From positions 24,689,501 to 24,753,500 of the forward strand of contig NC_087257.1 in the NCBI RefSeq assembly GCF_037042905.1: a stretch of DNA of 64,000 nucleotides. Direction: 5' to 3'. Below are positions 1-12,400 of the stretch, one piece after another. Both the position numbers and the translations under genes were made by a program. Under the pieces are notes generated by a model. That model ran no database searches, had not been told where the DNA came from, and saw only the letters and a program-made list of their open reading frames with translations. Source of the stretch: Lytechinus pictus. Its lineage: Eukaryota; Echinodermata; Echinoidea; Temnopleuroida; Toxopneustidae. The first letter of the stretch is position 1. The number at the start of each line of letters is the position of its first letter.

Positions 1-1417
1 TTTCTGTTTAGAATGCATTCATATTGGGGTCAACGGGGTGCGAGTTTGAAATGTGTATTTTATGTCAATTTGTGTACTTTTTCCTGCATGTGTTATCGGG
101 AATCGCAAAATTTGTCAGGACTGTTAGAAAAGAGTGAAAAATAAGCCATGATGGACATAAGAAGATTAATAGGAGGCCAGTCGTGTACTTAGAGTACTCA
201 GTTTACGGGGACATGGTGGCTTACAAGAAAACATGGTGTATTGTGAAAGTGGAGACAGAGAAAAGGGAGGGAAAGAGAAGGACAGAGAGAAAAAATATTA
301 AACGGGAATGGGGGAACTGGGGAGTGGTGGGAATCCGGAGGGGAAGGTATATAGGGCAAAGAAAAATAAATCCTATATGTACGAAATCAAGAACAAATCA
401 TACCTGAATTATTTAGAGAAGACAATTTACACCAATACAACCTGACGTAATATTACCCTGGTCATTAGAGTGGCGTTGCCCCTTGTTAGCTCTTTGTAGA
501 TATTCTAAAGCGAAGCCCTATTTCATTCTGATCCCCCGAAAAATTAATGAAAAAAGGGAAATTGATATAAATGAATTAAACATGACTAACTAAATAAATG
601 AGTAAAGAAACAATGAATAAATAAATAAGCAAATAAATAAATTAATAAGTAAATGAATGAATACATGAATAAAATTATGATGATAATAAATGAATTATTA
701 AAAAAATCCTCCTTGCTTGCCTTGTTGCATTAAATTCGATCTTCGGCAGTCGTCTTGCCCAAAATCTGGTTAGGTGCCTTCTTAGTAACAAAACTATGAC
801 CTCGATTTTTTTTTTTTTTTTTTTTTTTTTTTTGGGGGGGGGGCTATTTTCTTCTCCATGTACGTAGATATACCATGGATTGATTTGGGCATAATGAAAA
901 TAATGACATTCACCAATACTTTATTGCAAAATGATAATCAGATTGCAACCATGCCTCTAATCAATGGTTTTCTTTCAACACTGCTTTCCTCTTTCTATAA
1001 AAAAAAAAAGAACCCGCACAACGGCCATTATGATCATCATGTCAAACGGACTGTTTGCTATTTTTTTAATTTAAAATCGAACATGATATATACCTTCTTT
1101 GTCCCCGGATTTGTCCTTTTATGATATAAATACCAGCTTTTTCACAATGAAAGCGGGTTTCCGTTATTACTTCCTTTCTCTGAATAAAATAAAATCAATG
1201 AAAAAACAAAAATGATTACAACTCTTCCATTTTAGAGCAAAATAAACTCTAGGCATCCACCTACACACACTTCCCGTGACGGATTGTCTAAATGCACGTA
1301 TGACGTCACAATGATTTTGAGCCAAATAAGGACGACCAGAAAATGGGCAAGGCTATATCAGTTTTAACAACAATTTATTTACAATTATATTATTGACTGA
1401 GACCCCATTCCATTATG
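1..1417. other. Gene-free leading stretch
   Basis: No coding exon or RNA gene is visible. The DNA is AT-rich. It holds a degenerate AAAT/AATA simple repeat at about 595-665 and a run of about 28 T followed directly by 10 G at 806-843. The short open frames here have no recognisable domain and look like chance. Confidence 0.6.
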
Positions 1418-1425
1418 GACACGAT

Positions 1426-2934
1426 CAGTGGCGTAACTACGGGGGGGGGCATGGGGGGCACGTGCCCCCCCCCCCCCAATCGGCTGGCCAAAAAAAAACA
1501 AAAAAAAACGGGAGAAAAGGGAGAAAAAGAGGGAGAAGAAAGAAACGTAGGGGGAAAGAAGAATTTATTGTACATTATAATGTTATATTATATTATATGT
1601 TGTGTTATATTACATAAGAATTTTTTTTTTTTCATAACTTTATGAAACATAATGTGCTCAGGGCCTATTTGTTCATTATTCCTGGTACTAGCATTGTCTG
1701 TTTAACGAGATATACATGTACAATCATGTTGTACCAAAACGTCCTGTTTTCAAGTCAATATGCACCAAATATATATCATCGCACTTCGAGTTATTATTGT
1801 TTTATGTAGTGACATATGCTTCTTTTCATGACTACTTAAAGTGATAGCCCCATTTTAAGGTCTGTATATAAAAAAAAAATCCTTGTTCGTGTTCGTGCTT
1901 ACGTTCGAATTAGTGGATTGATGAGATTTGTCTGCTCTTCATGAATTCCTGAAATCGGTCCTTAAAATGTCTCTTTTTCTAATGTAAATATCAAACATTT
2001 TCAGCTCGCGATTCGCACTCGCATCATTTGTTTAGTAAAATACGTATGGTCATAGTAGATTCCTACAAACAAGCCTTAGAATGCCCCTCTTCAGATCTGA
2101 ATTTCCTATATATTTTCAGCTCGCACTTTGCGCTACTGAGATGCGTATGATAATCATGATTACTATGACTACAAAAAGCTCTTCATGTGTTTGAATGTGA
2201 TTCTAACAAAATCAGCAATCGCTTGGCACTCGCATTGGATGCCTATGGTGAAATATGTATACTCTTAATGGATTCAAAAAAAGAAATAGTCCTTAAAATG
2301 TCCCTGTTTGGGGTCAATATATACAAAATTTTCAGCTCGCGCTTCGCGCTCGCATCATTTTGTACGTGAAGTACGTATGGTCTTCGTAAATTCCTACAAA
2401 CAAGCCTTAGAATGCTTCTCTTCAAGTCTGAATTTCCTAAAGTTTTAGCTCGCGTTTGCAATATTTGATTAGTGAGATGCGTATTCTAATCATGATTACA
2501 ATGACTACAAAAGGTGTTTCATGTTTTCTAACAAAATCAGCAAGCGCTTGGCACTCAAATTAGATGAGTATGGTGAGATATGTATTCTCTTATTTGATTT
2601 CTAAAAAATAATCCTTAAACTGTCTCTGTTTGGGGTCAATAAATACAAAAATTTTAGCTCGCGCTTCGCGCTCGCATTGTTTGTTTAGCTAGACAGATAC
2701 GTATTTTTTTTTTATTTAATAGCTTATTTTGACCCTTTTTAGGTATGAATTTCAAAAATTTTCAGCTCGCGCTTCGCGCTCGCATCATTTGATCAGTGAG
2801 ATACATTACATATCCGTTTAATGGCACAGTCCTTAAAATGTCTCTATATAAGGTCAATAGGCCTATACCTGGTAATTGAGCGACTCAAATTTTTTGCTGG
2901 TGCCCCCCATGCCGTGACCCACGGTACGCCACTG
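1426..2934. mobile_element. Non-autonomous hAT-like DNA transposon with 8-bp target duplication
   Basis: The element begins CAGTGGCGTAACTACGGG and ends GGTACGCCACTG, giving imperfect terminal inverted repeats. Both ends also share an inner GCATGGGGGGCAC block. It is flanked by the identical 8-mer GACACGAT at 1418-1425 and 2935-2942, the duplication length expected for hAT transposons. No transposase frame is visible, so it must have been mobilised in trans. The interior is mostly a higher-order tandem repeat carrying a GC-rich core. The superfamily call rests on the termini and duplication length, not on a protein. Confidence 0.8.
1999..2790. repeat. Higher-order tandem repeat inside the hAT-like element
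   Basis: An AGCTCGC core recurs at about 2003, 2118, 2334, 2447, 2656 and 2764. Spacing alternates between roughly 110 and 215 bp, so the full unit is about 325 bp made of two related subunits. The best copies contain GCTCGCGCTTCGCGCTCGC. Between cores, blocks such as CCTACAAACAAGCCTTAGAATG recur at the same offset. Confidence 0.75.
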
Positions 2935-2942
2935 GACACGAT

Positions 2943-3465
2943 GATATTGGGTACTTTATATTTATTGAAATATAGCCTACTATAACTACTATAATAAGTA
3001 AAGTATAAAACAATTAGGGGGTAAGTGTACAAGTATGTAAAGAAGGCATGTTATTAGGATAATTAGTATAAAAATAAGAAATATATTTTGTATTTGCTCC
3101 AGTGCAGAATAGGTTGTACATGGAAATGTTATAAATCACTTATGGTGACAAGCAAGCCTATACGCCTAATAAAGCCCTATGCATAAAACTATAAAAAGAT
3201 AAATGTAAACTTCCAAATTTTGAGAGAAAAAAGGGTCTTCTCTCTGTGCACATCAACATTGTCTGATAATTTGGGATCCGTTTCATATATAATTTTTTTT
3301 ACAGCTTTGCCATTTAACGAGAGGGGGAAATTTGTGAGGGGTGGACAGCGTGATATAGTGCCCTCCTCTGTTCTTCTCAAGACGACAGAATAAGAAATGA
3401 TGGCGCTATTTTATAAATTGATCATAGCCCCATAGGAAACACCATAGAGATATGTTTCTCATGAG
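2943..3465. other. Gene-free stretch
   Basis: Ordinary AT-rich sequence between the hAT-like element and the ATC microsatellite. I see no exon, RNA gene or repeat here. Confidence 0.5.
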
Positions 3466-4458
3466 AATCATCGTCATCATCATCATGTTATCATCAGGCA
3501 TCATTATCATCATCATCTGATAATTATCATCATCATGCATTATTATCATCATCATCGTCATCATCATCATCATGTTATCATCAGGCATCATTATCATCAT
3601 CTCTGTCTTCATCATCATCATCATCATCATCATCATCCGACGATCATCATCATCATCATCACCACCACCATCATCATCATCATCATTATCATCATCCGAC
3701 GATCATCATCATCGTCATCATCACTATCACCACCACCATCATCATCATCATCACCACCACCATCATCATCATCATTATCATCGTCATCATCATCATCATC
3801 TGATCATCATCATCCGACGATCATCATCATCATCACCACTACCACCACCATCATCATCATCACCACCATCATTATCATCGTCATCATCATCATCATCTGA
3901 TCATCATCATCCGACGATCATCATCATCATCACCACCACCACCACCATCATCATCATCACCACCATCATCATCATCATCATCACCACCACCATCATCATC
4001 ATCACCCACCACCACCACCATCATCATCATCATCACCACCATCACCATCATCATCACAATCATCATCATCACCACCACCACCACCATCATCATCATCACC
4101 ATCATCATCATCACCATCAGCACCACCATCATCATCATCATCATCACCATCATCATCATCACCATCATCATCATCACCACCATCATCATCATCATCATCA
4201 TCACTATCACCACCACCACCATCATCATCATCACCACCACCATCATCATCATCATTATCATCGTCATCATCATCATCATCTGATCATCATCATCCGACGA
4301 TCATCATCATCATCACCACCACCACCACCATCATCACCATCACCACCATCATCATCATCATCATCATCACCACCACACCATCATCATCATCATCATCACC
4401 CACCACCACCACCATCATCATCATCATCACCACCATCATCATCACCATCATCATCATC

Positions 4459-4492
<34 letters not shown>

Positions 4493-4584
4493 CCATCACC
4501 ATCAGCACCATCATCATCATCATCATCACCATCATCATCATCACCACCATCATCATCATCATCATCATCATCATCACCACCATA
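3466..4584. repeat. Giant ATC/ACC trinucleotide microsatellite
   Basis: About 1.1 kb of almost pure ATC with ACC, GTC and CGACGATC variants. Blocks recur as a higher-order pattern: the TCCGACGATCATCATCATC phrase appears at about 3635, 3695, 3813, 3910 and 4292, followed each time by an ACC-rich stretch. The long His/Ser/Ile and Met/Asp/Val frames on both strands are products of the repeat, not proteins. Confidence 0.95.
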
Positions 4585-5270
4585 ATCGCAAACCGTCAAT
4601 CCTCCTCAGCAATTGCTTCAGACGCAAAAATAATAACATCACCAAGATCACCCGGGAAGATCACCACTACCACCACCATCATAATCATTATAATAACCAA
4701 TTAACCATCATTATCATTGACATCATGGTCATTAGTCACTACCACAAATATCTTTTCCTTCTCTTCCTGTTTGTCCTCAACACCACCGCATTTGATACTT
4801 TTTATAATAGCATCACAATCAATACCCCGTCAACATCACCATCATGTATTAATCTGGTTACGACGAGAACCTTTCTTCCTATCGTTATGACATAGGGGTA
4901 TAAAGTCAATTTATTCATCTTGTATTTGTTGTACATGCAATAAAGAAACCAAACGACACACTGCGATCGTTCAACTTGATAATGGAAGTAAACGAATTTA
5001 TTCTTTTGGGAAATCACTCTTCCAATGTTACAAATGGCCTAATAAGGCCCCCTGCTCTGTTATGTTTCATAAATTTGTCATATATATTTGTCAGTTCATA
5101 CATTTTGTCTTGAATTAGACTTGTTTTAAAATTGATATTCAATTAAACAATATGTAGGATAGGACTACATCAATATAATCATAAGCCAAATGGAAACGAT
5201 TGATTTGCATTTAAAATTAACTGCCCCCCCCCCCCACCCTCCTTTCATAATTCATTCCCTCTTCCTATCG
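4585..5270. other. Gene-free stretch upstream of CERKL
   Basis: Decaying ATC-like sequence to about 4750, then AT-rich unique-looking DNA and a C tract at 5224-5235. No coding signal is visible. The CERKL promoter may lie here, but no clear core element can be named. Confidence 0.4.
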
Positions 5271-5274
5271 TAGA

Positions 5275-5420
5275 TGGCGTTTTTGGTGAAACTTATGAAA
5301 GCGTCACTGACAACGGAGCAGCCCTGAGCTGAGCCTGAAGCTGAGCAGGGAAATTCAGTTCTGGATTTAATTGATTGGAAAGCCAAGATCTGTATTTTAC
5401 ATTACTGTCATTGTGAGGAG
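5275..5420 (+). other. CERKL: Possible 5' UTR exon of CERKL
   Basis: A moderately GC-richer stretch ends in a good donor, GAGGAG followed by GTACGT at 5421. It precedes the first coding exon by about 1 kb and lies on the same strand. It contains a 17-codon open frame starting at 5274 that ends in TGA, so it would be untranslated or a small upstream frame. The 5' end is not defined: a CGTAG just before 5274 could also be an acceptor. RNA evidence is needed to place it. Confidence 0.3.
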
Positions 5421-6415
5421 GTACGTTTCTGATATTGTTTGGTTTTTATTGTAGTAAGTTTAGTGCTGCAATTGCCACAATATCAATGCAGGCCTAGTCG
5501 ACTCGACAAATTTGCAAGTGCTCGACGGAACAAATGCGAGCTCTCTCGGCTTAGCGGACGGCAGACGCCAGGTACCCCGAATCTCCGGGGTTGGCAGTTC
5601 GTTGTTTCGTGGTGCTTCTAATGAGACTGAGTCTGAGATGTTTGTCGTCTTGGCCTGGCTTTTTGATAAGTTTTATCTTTGGGCCTCCCAATTGCCTTTT
5701 GCATGGCCTTGCCCTTGCTTTGATGTGTCTCTATCCTTCCATTATTAACCAACAGTTTTGATTCTCTCCACTACAATTATCTAAGTTAGCTAGTGTATGA
5801 ATGATTAAAGGCCTAAAATTAAAAAAACTGCATGCATCTCGTTCCAATTTCTCCCACTCACTGTGTAGCTGAACTAAGGCAAGCCTCACTGAAGTGAATG
5901 CTAATTGTCGGTTGTTTGTGTGGTGGTGGTGGTGAATGAATACTAAATTTCTGACTTCTGAACTGAAGTCACTCTGAAGTGCTGGAAGAATGAGAAGTTG
6001 ATGTTTATTTAGATCTGATACACTCTTATTCTGATAGATTTAGAATAGCCTAGATAAATGAAATGAGATAAAATATACATAAGTTAGTAAGCTTTCTGAA
6101 TTTTATAATGGCATACTTTTTGTCTTTGATCCCCATGATAAAAAGAATCCAGGACTATATTTCAATTCAAAACTCCAAGAGAAAGGGTGTGAAATCAAAA
6201 TTTAAAATTTGAAGCAAAATATTAATTAAGAAATACGTTGAGTAAGCAGAGTAGCCACTTATTTCAACTGAGTATTTTGAGATTAAAGTGACAATGCCTC
6301 TAACTGAATTTCACTCTCCATTTGCCCCACTTTCCCTTTAAGAAAAAAATAATGACTTCTAACCCTTTTATTTTTTCCATTGATTCTTCAGGCTCAGGCA
6401 ACCCTTGACACGATC

Positions 6416-6478
6416 ATGATAGATGATTTCCTTCTAGGCAACGGACATTGTCCCCTGAGATGGTATGAGAAATGCTGA
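6416..6478 (+). promoter_or_regulatory. Upstream open reading frame in the CERKL leader, in frame with the main start
   Basis: The exon at 6392-6518 has a consensus acceptor (TTCTTCAG). It contains an ATG at 6416, a 20-codon frame and TGA at 6476-6478. The main CERKL ATG follows at 6497 in the same frame, 18 bases after the stop. The TGA therefore both ends the upstream frame and fixes 6497 as the first usable main start on this exon. An upstream frame this close could lower translation of CERKL by requiring re-initiation or leaky scanning; that role is inference. Confidence 0.5.
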
Positions 6479-6496
6479 ATCGGACCAGCTGATTTG

Positions 6497-9400
6497 ATGT
6501 CGCTGAGGGTGGTATTTGGTATGTAACCAAAGTGGTTCTACATTTACTTCAGGGTTTATTCAAGGCCATACAAGTCCATGACCTCAGATGACCTTTTGAT
6601 TGGACTCAATGTCCATTTCACTGGTCTTGATTTTTTTTGCCTTTAAATATTCCCCATTTTTGCATTGATATAGAAATGTTCCTTAGATAGGACAGTGGCC
6701 TTGCCCTATTACATGATTTAAATTTCAGGTGCGTAACATGCACCCCATGGTGTGGCAATTATATTTCTATATGGGTTCATGAATATACACTTAGAAGATA
6801 GTCTAAAATTACTTAGTCTGAACTTCAGTTGGACTATCTTCATTTGGGCTAAAATCCTTTTGTCCATGTCTCATTTTGTCTAACTGACAAATGTCGGTCT
6901 ATGTCAGATGGTCTAACGGCCACTAAGGGATAATTATCCTTTGGTGCCATTACTAGATGGTCTAATTACCATGTTGCCGTAGCCGAAGTAAACATTAGTG
7001 GGAAAGTGGAAAATAGACAGAAAGAAGTTTAATAGTTTGACAAACTGTTGATAAGTCAGAGTACCATATTAAGATCCTCATGTGTATCTTCATATTTTTT
7101 TTCTCATCTTTCAAGGAGCTGTTTGCCTCCTCTCAAGATGTCATATTTGTCATCCCATTGTTTCCCTTCCAAGGGGGGGGGGGATTTTTTCAACAAACTT
7201 TTCTTTCTGCATCAGATTAGGGTTTTATAGTCAAAGACTACACACCATGAATATTGAATTAAACATGAATATTGTAAAGCTATAAAATAATTGACAATGA
7301 CCTGAGCAACTGGTCAGAGTTACCAAATTGGATGTATCCTTGCGCTTACAATGGCAAAGTTTGAAAGGTTTGAATCCCATAGGCAAGAACAAACACAAAT
7401 CTACATGTAAGTCTTGTAATTCAAAGACTTCAAAATAAGTAGCTTACCTGTTGTCCAGAAGGATAAAAAGGCTGAAAGTTTGTAGGAAAATAATCGCAGG
7501 GGGGTGGATATTCTTGTTATTAATAGTCCATGCACATCAGTTATTCACCAATTCCGGCAAGTATTTCACAAAGATTTAAATGTGACTAAGACATGGTAGA
7601 ACACATCTGTTGAGAATGATCTGATCTGACCAATGCAGTGAATTTTGCACTTCCACATTCCTAAGAAAGATTTATCATAGGAAAAGGTTAATTACCCGGT
7701 ATACTTTAAAAAAGTCAATTTTTCAAAGAGGCAAGATGCATCTTAAGAGATAATGGAGAAAATCTATAAATTGAAGTAAATCATCAAATGTTTGGAGAGT
7801 TCTCCACAAAGCCTGGTATAAAGGAAACAATGCCAAATTGAATGTGATCATTAAGAGTACGATGGGGCATTGCATTCCATTCTAATCAGTTTGATAGAAT
7901 TGTTTTAAAAAGTTCTGCCTTTATACTTTTTTTAATTCAGCCCTTGTATTTTTAGTTTCTTTTATTTTATATCAACCGAAATGTACAGTGTTTCTCTCCT
8001 TTACTGATATGATTTCAAAAAGATATAAAAAATTCAGTTAGTTGATTTTATTAATGGTAATTATGTACAGTGTTAGAATCTCATAAATGACATATATATG
8101 AAGTAGTAATTTCAGAGTCATAAAATGTGAATAAATCACTATTACACTGGACATGTGCTGTCAATTGTCAGTATTAGATATCATATTGTGGTCACAATAG
8201 ACTGTCAAAGAAGTTGTTTTCACCAAGTCATTGCTCACACCATTGAGGCTAGCTTTTCAGTTCTGTTAAAATTATGGATTCTCACTGCTGAGCTGATCTA
8301 CCCGATTATATTTGGCCTGGTCTGGCTTGCTCAGCAGCCATTCGCATTCAAGGTTTCCATGGTAGCGACATGTACCATTTATTGCAAAGTTACCTACATG
8401 TAAATCATAAGTCTTTATGAAAATGGGCACCTGTTCCAAAATTCTTGTTACAGGGCCTGATCTACATGTAGATGTCAAATCAGCTGTGTGAATCTATATA
8501 GTATAACTTTGATGGAATATTATTTTTGGTCAATAAAATGATTTCACTCCATTATACCAGTAGATTGAGCACTGTAACAAATGTCATGTTTTGTGATTTA
8601 AGAACACTGAGGTCACCACCATACTCCTTCACTTCTTTTCTTTGATCCGTAGCATCACTTTATCCACCATTTCTTTCTGAAGTAAGTAAATTCAGATCTA
8701 CATGTACATGTGCATTTTCATGAATTTATTCTTCATGCTTATTGAAAGCATCCAAAGTTTATAAATTTGCATAATTTGCTATTATCTGCATGGCCCTTTA
8801 TCCTGTAATGTAAGATATGCATGCAATATACTTGTATTTGTATTTGTTGAAATTATTGCAATTTATATTAAAATCAATGGAAAATTAGGAAGATTCTGTG
8901 TAGCACACATTTTTTAATTAATGAGTCAATTGTCAATGAAAATTAATTCCTAAAATTAATTAACTTTGAATTCATAACCTTAAGCAACAAGCATCCATAA
9001 GCCTCATGAATTCTTTAGAATTATTAAATAAAGGGTAGGGAGACCTTGATGCATAACTTGCATGGATTCAAAACCACCCTCGTAAACTCTGGCCTTTATT
9101 ATACAAGGCTCATAGAGCTTTCTACATGATTTCCCCATGGCTTTCTTAAAAGCAATTTTAATTATGATGATACTAGAAATGACTTGCTTGTTTTTTCTCT
9201 ATCCATTAAGCTGTGAACCGTTAGTTATTATATTTTTTTAACTTTCATGAATATTTAAAACACTGCATCTTGTTTGAAAGTACAAACCGTGCCCACCTCA
9301 GATATTCCCCCATTAAATGACCTTGCTTCTCTATGCTTCTCTATGCTTCTATGCCTATATATATATATTGTAAAGAAATGAATGAAGAGAATGTTCTCTT

Positions 9401-12400
9401 CATTCATTTCTTTACAATATTTAAAATAAAAAGAGTTGCCAAAGCTGTTGTACATGTATAACTTCACACACTTATATATATATATATACATGTATGCACT
9501 ATAGAAGTTAAGAACATAATGTGGCAGAGCTTTGAGTACTATGCTCTCATCTCTGGGAACAACCTTGCCAAATGCATTACCATATGTATAAACCCATTGT
9601 GCTACATTATTACAATTTCTATGTACGTGATCTACCGGTAACCATTTTGCACTCTGCATACATTAGTTAAATACAATGTACTGTATGCACATCCAAGAAT
9701 TTATAATTATAATCAAATATAATATGCATGTGAGTAGTATTATAATATGTATGTGTGAAAAATAATTAAAAAATGTATGAGCCAGTATGTACATGTATTT
9801 ATATGATGCATGGGTAGAACATTATAAAGCAAGTCATGCAAAATTGCAAATCATGATTGAGGCCTAATGAATTCTGCATTAAACAAAAGCTACTATGCAT
9901 TATGCATACTGTGATCAAGCCACATTGTGCATACATGTCAACAAGCTGTGTAAATGTTTTACAAGCCATTATGAAGTTTGTTACCCCAGGCAACCTCCCA
10001 AACCATGCTAGCTATTAAGCAAACAATCATTAAGTCATAGCATGGTATGGAGTACAATGCAGAAGTGGCTATTAAGCACTTAAAACAAGCTCTATGAATT
10101 AAACTTGTACTTTTGATAGCATTGCATTAACATTGCATAGTTTTCCAGGCATATTATATTTGAACAGTCCTTTGTACTCGGAAAGTGGCATCACCAAGCT
10201 TCATTAGATACCCATTAAAAGTGACATCCAGTAAATGTCATTATTCCATTTAGCTCCAAAGCAACATATAGACCATATGAAGTATGCAACTGCAATACCC
10301 ATTTCCCATTTTTGTAGCCTTTTTTCAGCCAAATAGTAGGTTTTATCATCCTGGGGTTCTGGGATATTAGATGGTACGAGGTCAACAATAGCAAGCAGCT
10401 TCATGTAGCTATATTGCTTTTATTCCTCCACTTTGGGTTTTACGGATATTTGTGAAATATATCTTATCAAATAAAAGAAAATGTCATTTATTCATAGGGG
10501 CCATATGGTGTACAATGCACTGTACATACTACACAGCATATATCCATGCATTGACCACCATGGCATATGACAAGGCCTGTATATAAACTATAGTGTCATA
10601 GAAATGAGCTTCAAAGGTTTAGAATTGGATTGTGAATTTGATTCCTTGTCAGCTGATGTACATGGTGAAACCAGCAACGTAACTTACACTTACTGTAAAT
10701 ATCACATACACATATATACGTACATCACATTTTTAGCCATATCTTCTTCATTTGGAGGCTTTTTTTAAACCTAGTTCTGGTGTCTAACTGGCCTATGTTT
10801 ATGGGGGTCAGGTAACTACTAGTATCATGGTAACGCTGATCAACAGCCAATCAGAATAAAGGATTGCATGCAAGTTACCATTAAGTTAAGTTAACATAAT
10901 GGTAATTTTTTATGCAACGGGGCCCAGGCTAGCTACAGTGTAAATTACCTCTCTCCGCCCCCTGAATTAGCATATTTGACAAAACATGTCCTCAATTTCT
11001 GAGACAAAACATATCTTCAATTTCTGAGGCATCTAATTCTAAACCTGAGAGCTCATTTCTATGACACTATAGTTTATACAAGCCTTGTTATCTGTCATGG
11101 TGGCCAATGCATTTATGCAGTGCAGTATGTATGTACAGTACATTGTACATATGTATACTGTATAGCCCCAATGGATAATTGACATTTTTTTATTTAATAA
11201 GATATATTTCACAAATATCCGTAAAACCCAAAGTGGAGGAATAAAAGCAATATAGCTATATGAAGCTGCTTGCTATTGTTGACCTCGTACCATCTAATAT
11301 CCCAGAACCCCATGATGAGAAAACCTACTTTTTGGCTGAAAAAAGGCTACAAAAATGGGAAAATTTAGGTATAATTACCTTTTAACTCTACAAATAATGG
11401 TTTAAAAGTAGTAATTATAGGAAAAACAAATTGCCTGCCCCCCAAAACATATGAATAGACACCAAAACCAGAGAAATTGACCACCAAATAAAAAAGTTGT
11501 GGCCAAAACTGTGATTTTGGGGGGTTTTGGCGGCCATTTTGGATTTTGGCCCGGCACACTTTTTTCTCGGACCCGAGACAAAAAAATATTGTCATTTCAT
11601 GTTGAGATACATTACAAGGAATAAAAAAAAACTGTTGTCATATTGAAATTACAAAAAAAGTATTTTTGACCCATGTATAGCCCACTCCTAATACCAATAT
11701 CTTTTTTTTTGCTAAATTAAAATTATCTTTGAAACTATAGCTACCATGTGTATGGTGTTCTATGAACTTTGTTTTTGTTTTGTTTTTGCTTTTTATTAAT
11801 ACTGCTTTTTTATACTGAATGAAACATTATGTGAATGATTAGCAAATACATGTACATGTAGGGACTATAATATGCATACCTAATTGACAGTGGGGCTCCG
11901 CTCAAGCATGCTTTAATAGAAAGCCACTTTTTATTTGGAAACTTTGTTAGACATCCATTCATTTGATGGATTTATCATTAGACTGAGGTGCAAATTGACT
12001 CGATATACATGTAGCAACTAATACATGTAATTATACACCTCATCCTTATGCACTAATCTACATCTCCATTATGAAGTGATTTAGTTGCCACTCAGCATAT
12101 TACAGTATAAAGTCGCTGAGAGGAACATTTTTGTGTGTAGGCCTAGCTAGCAAGTACAGACTAAATAGAGTGACCCAAACTAGAAATCATTGGCTCTCAT
12201 GTGAAAAACAAAAGATAATATGCCTTAATCTGACCAAACTTAGCAAAACTGCTGATCTTTATATTTTATTCAAATTCACCCCTCCCCACAAAAAAATATG
12301 ACTGACACAATTTCTGTTATTTTTCTATCCTGTTTTTTGTTCGTTAGAATGTCGTCCATTTTGTGAGGAGAGGACACAAGTTTGTGTCTGGCTAACCCAC

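Noticed and set aside
3406-4599. Long open frames rich in His, Ser, Ile, Met or Asp
   Set aside because: They are translations of the ATC microsatellite in every frame; no unique sequence or splice context supports a protein.
9255-9659. 134-codon - strand frame
   Set aside because: Runs through the palindrome and AT repeats; no domain is seen.
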